A stretch of 64,000 nt of DNA from Candidatus Bipolaricaulis sibiricus. GTDB taxonomy: Bacteria; Bipolaricaulota; Bipolaricaulia; Bipolaricaulales; Bipolaricaulaceae. The notes beneath the pieces were generated by a model. The model did not search any database and had not been told where the DNA came from. It saw nothing but the letters and a program-made list of their open reading frames with translations. The DNA is taken from the NCBI GenBank assembly GCA_004102645.1, contig CP034928.1, forward strand, positions 1,637,656 to 1,701,655. The letters run 5' to 3'. Positions within the stretch are counted from its first letter, which is position 1. Each line of letters opens with the position of its first letter. Made by a program: the position numbers and the translations under genes. Shown one piece after another: positions 17,629-24,925 of the stretch.

Positions 17629-17979
17629 CTAGAGAGGAAAGGCGCCGCCGACCTGGCCACGAGGCGCCTGATCCCGGGGCGCGTTCCCTGGATGGAGCTC
17701 AACGCCTGCCAGCCCCGCCAGCCGGCGCCGGTGCGCGGCAGCGTTCCTCAGTTCGCGGGTGGCAATGGCCTCGTACCGTTGGGCCACCAGATCCTCGCCC
17801 GGATCGGTGAGCTCGTTCAGACAACGCCGAACCCGTCGCGCCGCCTTGCGCCTCAGCTCGGCGAATGCCGCCCGTTCACGGTGGACCTTCGCCTGTTCCG
17901 CTTCGATCGGGTGATCCACGGGATGGAGCTTCCGGAACTGCTCGATCTCGTGGAGAGTCCACTGCCGAATCCTGGCCAT
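17629..17979 (-). CDS. Hypothetical helical protein
   Basis: 116 residues, mostly charged and predicted helical (ARIRQWTLHEIEQFRKLHP, EAEQAKVHRERAAFAELR), with no membrane segment. The C-terminal 25 residues are Pro/Gly-rich. The ATG at 17979 has GGAGGG about 9 bases upstream; a GTG at 18000 would start it next to the DUF4097 stop. It likely forms an operon with that lipoprotein gene. Function unknown. Confidence 0.5.
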   Translation of the reverse strand: MARIRQWTLHEIEQFRKLHPVDHPIEAEQAKVHRERAAFAELRRKAARRVRRCLNELTDPGEDLVAQRYEAIATRELRNAAAHRRRLAGLAGVELHPGNAPRDQAPRGQVGGAFPL

Positions 17980-18004
17980 GAGCGCGCGCCCTCCGTCCAC
18001 CCCG

Positions 18005-18874
18005 TCAGTCGGCGGCCTCGATCCGAATCGAACCGTTGCTCGTTCGGAGGTCCATCTCGGTCAGAGCAGGAGGATTGAGGACCGCGTTCCAGTCCTTTCC
18101 CTCCGTGTCACCCACCAGGGCAAGGTCCGAGGTGATGCTCCCGTTGCTCACACTAGCGCGGAACGCGATGGACAGACCCCTCGGCACCCGCACGACCACG
18201 CTGCCGTTGCTCGTTCGCAGTCGATGGGGGCCGATCCCTTCCGGGTGTCCGACGTAGTGGACCCAACCGTTGCTCGTCTCGCCGTCCACCCCGCCTTGCA
18301 CCCTCTCGAGGCGGATCTCGCCGTTCGAGGTGCGAACCGTGAGATCCCCCACGCGGTCTGCCACCGATACTCGGCCGTTGCTTGTCGCAAGGTATGCGGT
18401 GCCAGCGCCCCCTTGAAGCGCGATCGACCCGTTCGAGGTCCGCACCTCGACCTCTGCTTCTGCGGGAACCGTCACCTCGAAGTCAACACCGCCGTACCTC
18501 CCGACGTCGCCCGGTTGGTCTGCCTGCTGGTACCGAAGCGTGATCACGGGCCCATTCGCGGCCGCGGTGTATACAAGCTGCCCGAGCCGCCGTTCGGCCT
18601 CGGCCACGGTCCGCCCACGGCTGTGTCGGGTCACGGTCGCGGACGCGGTCTGGAGACCCAGTTCACCGCGAACAACGATGCGGCCATTCGACGACTCCGC
18701 AATCAGCCGCACAGGCCCGGCCACGGTGAACTCGTGGTGGTCCGCAGCGGTCGCCTCGGCACGGAACGCTCCCTCATCGCAGCCCGCCAGGCACAGTGCC
18801 ACCCCAGCCAACGCGAACCCGATTCCCCCCATCCGCAGCCGACGTCGTGTTCTGTCCAGGCTTCGCCTTGTCAC
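18005..18874 (-). CDS. DUF4097-type lipoprotein with SNG repeats
   Basis: Putative lipoprotein: a hydrophobic signal ends in the lipobox LAGC, then a beta-helix-like region in which SNG triplets recur at least eight times (ESSNGRIVVRG, RTSNGSIALQG, ATSNGRVSV, RTSNGEIRL, ETSNGWVHY, RTSNGSVVV, SVSNGSITS, RTSNGSIRI), the DUF4097 adhesin-like pattern. GTG at 18874 gives a signal with a basic N-region; ATG at 18832 is an alternative, and neither has a clear SD. Likely surface-anchored, function unknown. Confidence 0.7.
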   Translation of the reverse strand: MTRRSLDRTRRRLRMGGIGFALAGVALCLAGCDEGAFRAEATAADHHEFTVAGPVRLIAESSNGRIVVRGELGLQTASATVTRHSRGRTVAEAERRLGQLVYTAAANGPVITLRYQQADQPGDVGRYGGVDFEVTVPAEAEVEVRTSNGSIALQGGAGTAYLATSNGRVSVADRVGDLTVRTSNGEIRLERVQGGVDGETSNGWVHYVGHPEGIGPHRLRTSNGSVVVRVPRGLSIAFRASVSNGSITSDLALVGDTEGKDWNAVLNPPALTEMDLRTSNGSIRIEAAD

Positions 18875-18993
18875 ACTACATCGTACCGGTTGTGGTCGCT
18901 CGCGGCGACCCTGGCCGCACTCCACCGTGGGCGCTTGCCGGACCGCCGCCCACCGCCTAGAATGCCCTCTCATCTTCAGGGGAGGTGATCTGT

Positions 18994-19662
18994 GTGTTCA
19001 CCAAGAAGTGTGTGCTTTTCCTCGGCCTGTTGCTGACGCTGACGAGCGTGGCCCTGGCTCAGGGTGTGGAGATGCGGGTGTTCACGGTGGGAACGCGGAC
19101 GATCCACTGGTTCGCGAACACCACAGGGCAGACCGTCACCGGACTGCGCATCGCGTTCGACGAACCGGTGAAGCTCACCGGCAAGGTTGAGGTGTTCGGG
19201 GGGCTGCAGAACGTCACGGGGGTGAGCGAAGGAACTGAGTTCCTGTTCGTGGGCAGGGTTGCCCCGGGGGGATTCGTCGAGCTCCGCTGGGAGCCGATGA
19301 CCACCAACCCCGTCCTCGTGATGTGGATGAGTGGGGACCGGCCAGCGGGAATGCCCTACTTCGCCACCGTGTCTGCGCTCATCAAGGTGATCTCCGGCGG
19401 ACTCGTGATGCTTCGGGATGCTGATCCAATGGCATTCACGGCGCTGCTGACCGAGTTCTTCACCGTCAACGCCACGCTGGCGTCTTCCCTTGGACAACTC
19501 GGACTGAGCCCGGAGATCCTGAGCGGCATGCTCATGATCGCGCCGGCAGAGGGAGTCGAGAACCTCCTCACCACGCTCGTCAGCTCGTTCGGGCTCGACA
19601 CCGTGGACAAGTTCATGGAAGCGCTCGACTGGTCGATCATCTTCCAGGCCCTCGGTCTGTAG
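18994..19662 (+). CDS. Secreted protein of unknown function
   Basis: 222 residues with a clear signal peptide (FTKKCVLFLGLLLTLTSVALA, cleavage near AQG). The mature part begins with a beta-rich segment (MRVFTVGTRTIHWFANTTG, VKLTGKVEVFGGL) resembling the N-terminal part of the large secreted protein at 56.7-59.1 kb (both discuss an EFSEPAEI/AFDEPVKL-type strand), then a helical C-terminal half. GTG at 18994 is chosen because GGGGAGG precedes it by 8 bases; GTG at 18985 is too close to the SD. Ends before a strong terminator. Confidence 0.6.
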   Translation: MFTKKCVLFLGLLLTLTSVALAQGVEMRVFTVGTRTIHWFANTTGQTVTGLRIAFDEPVKLTGKVEVFGGLQNVTGVSEGTEFLFVGRVAPGGFVELRWEPMTTNPVLVMWMSGDRPAGMPYFATVSALIKVISGGLVMLRDADPMAFTALLTEFFTVNATLASSLGQLGLSPEILSGMLMIAPAEGVENLLTTLVSSFGLDTVDKFMEALDWSIIFQALGL

Positions 19663-19689
19663 ACACGCGCCTTCCACGGGACCACGATC

Positions 19690-19720
19690 ACGGGGCCGCC
19701 TGAGGCGGCCCCGTGTCTGT
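19690..19720 (+). terminator. Rho-independent terminator
   Basis: Perfect 11-bp stem ACGGGGCCGCC/GGCGGCCCCGT, loop TGA, then GTCTGTCGTC. The stem is identical to the one at 13325-13350. Confidence 0.75.
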
Positions 19721-19961
19721 CGTCAGCAGGGGGGATCCGCCGATCGGGCGCGGTGCACCCCCGCCCCGATGCCGAGCAGCGTGCACAACACGACCCGCCA
19801 GGAAGTCGCGCACGTAGTCCGGCCAGACGAACGAGTAGAGCATCGCCCCGCTGCTCCAGAAGAAGCTCGAAGGGACAGGAACCGCAGGCCGCGGGACCGC
19901 CGGATGGGCCCCACCCGCTCCCAGGATCCCCTCGGGGTTGCCCAGGCTGGGTCGGCAGCGG
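19721..19961. other. Gap with a possible broken membrane-protein remnant
   Basis: About 240 bases with no convincing gene. On the minus strand one frame reads MLYSFVWPDYVRDFLAG and a second, shifted frame continues WRVVLCTLLGIGAGVHRARS then stop; together these look like the end of a small membrane protein broken by a frameshift. Confidence 0.3.
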
Positions 19962-20819
19962 TCAGGGATGCGCACGCGACCGGCGGCAGGGGTCCGCAGC
20001 CGGAACCAGCCCGAGGGGGACAACCTCCAGGCCTCGCTCCCGCAGAGCATCCACAAACGGGTTGATCCCCAGGGAGTCGCTCGCAATGTGCCCGGTGACC
20101 ACGAGGTTCTTCCCGCAAGCCCCATACTCTCGGGAGAGCTGCCGCGCCACAGCCGGCTGGCAGTGAATGTAGACCAGCGTGTCTATACCGTGGTCGAAGT
20201 ACGCCTTGGCCACAGCGTACCCTCCGTTCGTCCCCGCTCCGTGGGCCACGGCCACCCGGCCCACGCGGTTTTCCTCCCGCCCCACAAGGCACTGGATGCG
20301 GGTGAGTGCGTTCCGGAACTCGCCGAATCGGTTGCAGAAGTGGGCAATGAGTTCAGCAACTGCGTCGCGGGGACTCAGCTCGCCTGCCGCTTCCGCCATC
20401 CGCCGTCGGCCGATCTCATCGAGCGGGGTGTGGATGTTCATGTACGCGACTCCGAGAGCCCGGGCAAGGGAGGGCAGCCGGTCGTAGTTCCGGGTCTGTC
20501 CCACCACACGATCCTCGAACAACCTCTCTTCGACTGCCGCCTGCGCCACGTCCCGGGGGACGCCAACCCGCACCATCAGCTCCACATGGCGAACGAACAC
20601 CTCGTCCATGTGCAGGACGGCCGTCCCCCCCGCCGGATGATGGGCCAGTGCGAGATCGAACCCCTGCTCTTTCGCCCACATGAGCTCCGGCCCCTCGAGA
20701 TCGATCCCGACCAGGACCCGTTGGATCGCCCGGCCTGGGCAGTAGATCGCCGTATCCGCAGGGACTTCAGTCAACCCTGCCATGCTGAGCGAGAGCTGCA
20801 GGATGTCTTCTGTGGTCAT
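19962..20819 (-). CDS. Nif3-like dinuclear metal centre protein
   Basis: 285 residues. Family features include LVGIDLEGPELMWAKEQ, LALAHHPAGG (a metal-binding His pair), NIHTPLDEIG, the central VAHGAGTNGGY and GHIASDSLG near the C-terminus. Nif3/YbgI proteins are hexameric or toroidal metalloproteins of uncertain role, sometimes annotated as GTP cyclohydrolase type 1-like. ATG at 20819 follows AAAGGGGG; TACAAT at 20842-20847 (minus) is a likely -10. The long upstream extension of the frame is antisense to the small rubredoxin-like gene and is rejected. Confidence 0.8.
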   Translation of the reverse strand: MTTEDILQLSLSMAGLTEVPADTAIYCPGRAIQRVLVGIDLEGPELMWAKEQGFDLALAHHPAGGTAVLHMDEVFVRHVELMVRVGVPRDVAQAAVEERLFEDRVVGQTRNYDRLPSLARALGVAYMNIHTPLDEIGRRRMAEAAGELSPRDAVAELIAHFCNRFGEFRNALTRIQCLVGREENRVGRVAVAHGAGTNGGYAVAKAYFDHGIDTLVYIHCQPAVARQLSREYGACGKNLVVTGHIASDSLGINPFVDALRERGLEVVPLGLVPAADPCRRSRAHP

Positions 20820-20863
20820 CGTTCCCCCTTTGAAGGACGGGATTGTACGGCTTCCTGGCCCGG

Positions 20864-20869
20864 TATAAT
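20864..20869 (+). promoter_or_regulatory. -10 element for the rubredoxin-like gene
   Basis: TATAAT 23 bases before the ATG at 20892. TTGTAC lies 15 bases upstream, a short spacer. The Nif3-like gene has its own candidate -10 on the other strand, so this is a divergent promoter region. Confidence 0.5.
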
Positions 20870-20891
20870 CCCCCCCTCGGGAGTGTGTGGG

Positions 20892-21002
20892 ATGCCCATA
20901 TGGTTGTGCACGGGGTGCGGGCAAGAGATCCGTGGGGGCTCGCGCCCGAAGACCTGCCCGCACTGCGGCGCCCCAAGGGACAAGATCGAGCGGTCAGAGT
21001 AG
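20892..21002 (+). CDS. Tiny rubredoxin-like (zinc ribbon) protein
   Basis: 36 residues with two CxxC knuckles, WLCTGCGQEI and KTCPHCGAPR, spaced as in the rubredoxin-like domain at the end of rubrerythrins. It would bind one iron or zinc. Independent evidence for a gene is the TATAAT box upstream and a 28-base hairpin (GAGGGCAG...CTGCCCTC) right after the stop. It may act alone as an electron carrier or be a detached rubrerythrin tail. Confidence 0.6.
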   Translation: MPIWLCTGCGQEIRGGSRPKTCPHCGAPRDKIERSE

Positions 21003-21054
21003 AGGGCAGAGCGGTATCGCCCTGCCCTCTCCCGCAGTCCCGTCTGCGACAGCT

Positions 21055-22749
21055 CTACTTGACCTCGACGATCCGGCCCTCGACCTCGGCGCGAATCGGG
21101 GTGTGCTGGCGCACGTAGTCGGCAAGCACGTCGGCATCCACGAAGGCGAGAACGACACTCTCCTTCGCGTTCCGGAACGACTCGAATCCGTCCCCGCCGC
21201 CCGCGAGGAAGTTGTTCGTGACAACCTTGTAGGTGGATGTCCTGCGAATGGGAGCGAATCCGTCTGCGGTAAGAACTTCGGCCGACACGATCCGTTGCCC
21301 CGCTGGGCGGGCGGGGTCCCACGTGAACCGCATCCCCGCAACATGAGGAAACCGACCCGCAACCTTCTCCACCTGAGAGACTCCGTTCTCAAGCGCCGCC
21401 AGAATCTGCTCGCCCGTAAGGGTGAGCACCACCAGATAGTTGCCAAACGGGAGAACCTCCAGCGCCTGGCCGAGCGTGATCTGTCCCATCGGGATGGACC
21501 CACGGATTCCCCCTCCGTTCTGAACGGCGATCTGGGCTCCAGCAGGGGCCGCCTTCCATAGCATCGCGTCGGCAATGAGGTTCCCAAGGTTCGTCTCCCG
21601 GGTTCGTACATGGCCACGTTCACCATCGAGGTCGACCTTCGTCTCCCCGATCACCTCGCCCTTCAACGCAGCGATCGGCTCGCGAAACACCGCGAGCTGC
21701 GCCTCGATCTGCGCGTTCATCGGCAACTTGTCCACGGGAATGAGCTCCCCCCTCCAGGACCTCAAGACGCCCCCGTCGTCGAAGGTCGCCTCCAACCAGC
21801 CAACGTGGAGGGCTCGCTCGCCTGCCTGGACGACCAGTGCTGGCACCACAGCGTCCACAACCGAGATCCGGTCGCGGATACCGGCCAGTGTGGCACTGCC
21901 GATCCCGCTCACCTTCGTGATGTCCTCGATCGTCTGGAACGGGCCGTGGGTCTGGCGGTAGTCGATGATCCGCTGTGCCAACGCCGGACCGATTCCCCGC
22001 AGGGTCTGCAGCTCCTCGGATGTCGCGGTGTTGAGGTTGACGAGGGTTCGCTCCACCACAGCCGGATACGTGTCGGGCAGCGTGTGGGAGTGCCCCCCGA
22101 CCACGATGTCGATGCCCGTCACCGAACGCGCGAGCTCGAGATCGCGCTCCCACCCCAGATGGCTGAGGGCCACGATCGCGTGAACCCCGAGCGCCGTCAG
22201 CTCGGCCACTGCTGTCCGGGCAGCGGCGAACGGATCGTGGATCTCGATGTTCGGTCCCGGGTTTGAACTCCACGACGTGCTCTCCGTGGTCAGGCCGAGA
22301 ATGCCCACCCGGCCACCGCCCGCCTCGACAACGATGTAGGGGACGATCCGCCCGTGGAGAAGGGGTTCCCCCGTGAAGTCGAAGTTGGCACAGAGGAGTG
22401 GGAAGCTCACCTGGTCGGCGAACTTGGCCAGACCCCGGGGGCCTTCGTTGAACTCATGGTTGCCCAACGCCATTGCCGTGAACCCCATCTGCTCCAGAAC
22501 CCACGCCTCTGCCAGACCTTTGTGCACCGTGTAGTACAAGGTGCCCATCACTGCGTCCCCCGCGTGGAGGAGCAGGGCGTCGGGAACCTGAAGCCGGATC
22601 TCGTCGATCAGTGACGCCTGGCGGGCCATGTTCTCAAGCTGGGAATGGGTATCGTTCGTGTGGAGAATGGTGACCGTCCAGTCCTGTGACCAGCCCCCCA
22701 CAGCCACGCTGATGGCCACAGCCGCTAGCAGGAACATCGTTCTCCTCAT
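21055..22749 (-). CDS. Secreted 5'-nucleotidase/metallophosphatase with internal ComEA-like HhH domain
   Basis: 564-residue exported enzyme of the UshA/2',3'-cyclic phosphodiesterase family: signal peptide (1-21), metallophosphatase domain with HTNDTHS (30-36), GDAVMGT, GNHEFN and GGHSHT (218-223), and the 5'-nucleotidase C-terminal domain (NLIADAMLW, NGGGIRGSIPMG, TNNFLAGGGDGF). Oddly, residues about 235-299 are a helix-hairpin-helix unit of ComEA type (NLNTATSEELQTLRGIG, then VSGIGSATLAGIRDRI), placed between the last metal-binding His motif and VQAGERALHVG. Start ATG follows AAAGGAGG. Likely periplasmic or extracellular; the HhH would give DNA affinity. PNP lies upstream in the same direction. 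Confidence 0.9.
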   Translation of the reverse strand: MRRTMFLLAAVAISVAVGGWSQDWTVTILHTNDTHSQLENMARQASLIDEIRLQVPDALLLHAGDAVMGTLYYTVHKGLAEAWVLEQMGFTAMALGNHEFNEGPRGLAKFADQVSFPLLCANFDFTGEPLLHGRIVPYIVVEAGGGRVGILGLTTESTSWSSNPGPNIEIHDPFAAARTAVAELTALGVHAIVALSHLGWERDLELARSVTGIDIVVGGHSHTLPDTYPAVVERTLVNLNTATSEELQTLRGIGPALAQRIIDYRQTHGPFQTIEDITKVSGIGSATLAGIRDRISVVDAVVPALVVQAGERALHVGWLEATFDDGGVLRSWRGELIPVDKLPMNAQIEAQLAVFREPIAALKGEVIGETKVDLDGERGHVRTRETNLGNLIADAMLWKAAPAGAQIAVQNGGGIRGSIPMGQITLGQALEVLPFGNYLVVLTLTGEQILAALENGVSQVEKVAGRFPHVAGMRFTWDPARPAGQRIVSAEVLTADGFAPIRRTSTYKVVTNNFLAGGGDGFESFRNAKESVVLAFVDADVLADYVRQHTPIRAEVEGRIVEVK

Positions 22750-22868
22750 CGTGTCCTCCTTTGGATCGAATCGAACCCGTTGACTGCCGGCTCCCTCCCC
22801 GCTCTCACCCCCTCTCTCCGCCGCAACCGCCCTCGCGAGGTCGCGCGCATCGTGCGCCAATCTCTTAG

Positions 22869-22896
22869 AATATACTTGTGTGTAAGCCTAGCGCAA
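22869..22896 (-). promoter_or_regulatory. Candidate promoter for the nucleotidase gene
   Basis: Minus strand: -35 TTGCGC, 16-base spacer, -10 TATATT, about 120 bases before the nucleotidase start. It lies in the AT-richer gap after the PNP gene. Confidence 0.5.
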
Positions 22897-22993
22897 CACA
22901 ACACCCAGGCTACAGGCTCAGCACGTGTTCAGAACGCTTACCGCGGCCTCCGAGACGAGTGGCCGGAATCCAGGCACGACGATCCGGGACAAC

Positions 22994-23803
22994 CTAGAGA
23001 CGCGGCACGAGAGCCGTGAGGAGGCGGCCCAGATCCGCGGCCCGACGGCGTGAGGTCTCGATGACCTCGTCGTGGGACAGGGGCGCGGGAGATACCCCTG
23101 CAGCGAGGTTCGTGACACACGAAATCGCCAAGACCCTCATTCCGGCATGACGGGCAGCGATTGCCTCGGGGACAGTGGACATCCCCACGAGGTCCGCCCC
23201 CAGTGCGCGAAACGCGCGGATCTCGGCTGGCGTCTCGTACGACGGACCCAGGGTTGCCAGGTACACCCCTTCCTTGAGGCCGATCCCCAGAGAACGCGCC
23301 ACGTCTCGCGCCGTCCTGCGCAGCGCGGGATCGTAGACCGCTGTCATGTCGGGGAAACGCGGTCCGAGGGGGTCCAGGTTTGCCCCCCGCAGTGGGTTGT
23401 CGCCGAGGAGGTTGACATGGTCGGAGAGGAGCACCAGATCCCCTGCCTCCAAACCATGGGCGATCCCTCCCGAGGCATTGGTGAGAACAAGCACGCGTAC
23501 CCCGAGCCGCGCGTAGACCCGAACAGAAAAAACGACATCGGCTAGCGGGTATCCCTCATAGTGATGGACCCGACCCCGCTGGACAAGGACAGTTCGTCCG
23601 GAGACAACACCCACAGCCACCTCACCGGCGTGGCCCGCCACGGACGGCACGGGAAAGCCCGAGATCTCGCGGAAGGATAGTACCCTCTCCTCCTCCAGGG
23701 GGAACACACTGGACAGCCCCGACCCCAAGACCACGGCCACCTCGGGCGTCCCCAGCCTGGAAAGCGCCTTCGCGGCCCGCTCGATGCGCTCCATCTCCTC
23801 CAT
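22994..23803 (-). CDS. Purine nucleoside phosphorylase
   Basis: Splits purine (deoxy)nucleosides with phosphate into base and (deoxy)ribose-1-phosphate. 269 residues, trimeric PNP family length. Motifs: VVLGSGLSSV, GRVHHYEGY (catalytic His), NASGGIAHGLEAGDLVLLSD, GPSYETPAEIRAF (base-binding region), GMSTVPEAIAARH and SCVTNLAAG. ATG at 23803 with GAAGGAGAG upstream; another ATG 9 bases on is possible. With the nucleotidase next to it, it suggests purine salvage. Confidence 0.93.
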   Translation of the reverse strand: MEEMERIERAAKALSRLGTPEVAVVLGSGLSSVFPLEEERVLSFREISGFPVPSVAGHAGEVAVGVVSGRTVLVQRGRVHHYEGYPLADVVFSVRVYARLGVRVLVLTNASGGIAHGLEAGDLVLLSDHVNLLGDNPLRGANLDPLGPRFPDMTAVYDPALRRTARDVARSLGIGLKEGVYLATLGPSYETPAEIRAFRALGADLVGMSTVPEAIAARHAGMRVLAISCVTNLAAGVSPAPLSHDEVIETSRRRAADLGRLLTALVPRL

Positions 23804-23859
23804 TCTCTCTCCTTCGCTCGATACTCGAACGGTCAACCGTTCAATCGGCAGCCGCAGTT

Positions 23860-24924
23860 CTAGAACCCATCCATCGTTCCCGTATACCCGTTCTTGAATC
23901 GCCCCAGGCCGAACTCGATCGCCCGAGCTCGTGCCTCCGCGATCCCCTTCACTCGGTCAAGCTGTCGCCGCGAGGCGCGATAGACCTTGTCCACAGTCCC
24001 AATCTCCTCGATCAGCCGTTCGATCACGGAGATCGGCAGACGGGGAACCTTGGACAGCAACCGATACCCTCGCGACGGAATGGGTTCCTCGACCTCCTGG
24101 TCGGTGGTGATCCCCAACGGGCGGAGGACGACGTCCGGACGTAGGGCGTCCTCGGCCGACAGGGCGAGGAGATCGTCGACGATCTCCTCGGCAGGACGAG
24201 GGTCCGACTTGAAGTCCCGCACCAGAAGCTCCATCTCCTCCCGCACTCCGCGCATGAGGGCGGTGAGGTGGCGCTCCGGAAGCTCCCGATGCACCCCCAG
24301 TTCGACGAGCGTCCGCTCCACGTCCCGCTCCAGCTCCATCATGTACAGGACGCGTTGGAGCACAGCCGCCACGTGAGACGGGAACACCCGCCGCTCGAAC
24401 TCCAGCTGGGCAAGTTCGGTGAGAAGCTCCCGCAGCTCCCGCCGGTACCGGTCAAGGATCTGCAGCGCCTGGGAAACCCGAGCCAAGAGGGTCTGGATGT
24501 CCTGGAGCTCATACCGCCAGTCGCCGTGGAACAGGGTCACCTGCCGGCTGTCCTCTGAGATCGCGATCACGAGCCGTTCGATCTCCCGCGCCACTTGCTC
24601 CGCCACGCGGTGGCGGGTTCCCGTCTCCTGAGAGGGGATGGCTGGGCTGGGGATGAGATGAGCGTTGGCATAGAGAATGGTCTTCAGGTCTTCGTCCACA
24701 ACCACGGCCCGGTCCATCTTCGACAGCTCGACAATCGCCTGGGGAGTGAACGGGGCGTTGAGCTCGAACCCCGCAGCGATGATCGGGCTAGCGGCGCTAC
24801 GGTCAGCGACGACGATGAGCCCACCCCGGCCAAACTGCACGATGCGGTCCACCGCTTCCCGCAGAGGGGTGCCCGGCGCGGTGCGCCGCAAGAACTCCAG
24901 CCGCGGATCCTTCTTCCCGCCCAT
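23860..24924 (-). CDS. disA: DisA, DNA integrity scanning / diadenylate cyclase, altered DGA motif
   Basis: DisA makes cyclic di-AMP from two ATP and scans for branched DNA. 354 residues with all three domains: DAC (1-145), central helical linker, and a C-terminal RuvA-like HhH (KVYRASRRQLDRVKGIAEAR). RHR is intact (TGTRHR, 104-106) but the DGA active-site motif reads D71-R72-A73 (KMDRAVVVDED), from a CGG codon at 24709-24711 where Gly is expected. This may lower or abolish cyclase activity. It starts directly after the radA stop in the clpC-radA-disA run, a neighbourhood common in Gram-positives. Confidence 0.92.
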   Translation of the reverse strand: MGGKKDPRLEFLRRTAPGTPLREAVDRIVQFGRGGLIVVADRSAASPIIAAGFELNAPFTPQAIVELSKMDRAVVVDEDLKTILYANAHLIPSPAIPSQETGTRHRVAEQVAREIERLVIAISEDSRQVTLFHGDWRYELQDIQTLLARVSQALQILDRYRRELRELLTELAQLEFERRVFPSHVAAVLQRVLYMMELERDVERTLVELGVHRELPERHLTALMRGVREEMELLVRDFKSDPRPAEEIVDDLLALSAEDALRPDVVLRPLGITTDQEVEEPIPSRGYRLLSKVPRLPISVIERLIEEIGTVDKVYRASRRQLDRVKGIAEARARAIEFGLGRFKNGYTGTMDGF

Positions 24925-24925
24925 G

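Noticed and set aside
19723-20292. 189-codon minus-strand frame beside the Nif3-like gene
   Set aside because: Mostly a shadow of the Nif3-like gene; only a short hydrophobic end remains and it needs a frameshift to look like protein.
22047-22273. ComEA-like segment as a separate overlapping competence gene
   Set aside because: It is in the same frame as the nucleotidase on both sides, with no stop or start of its own, so it is an internal domain.
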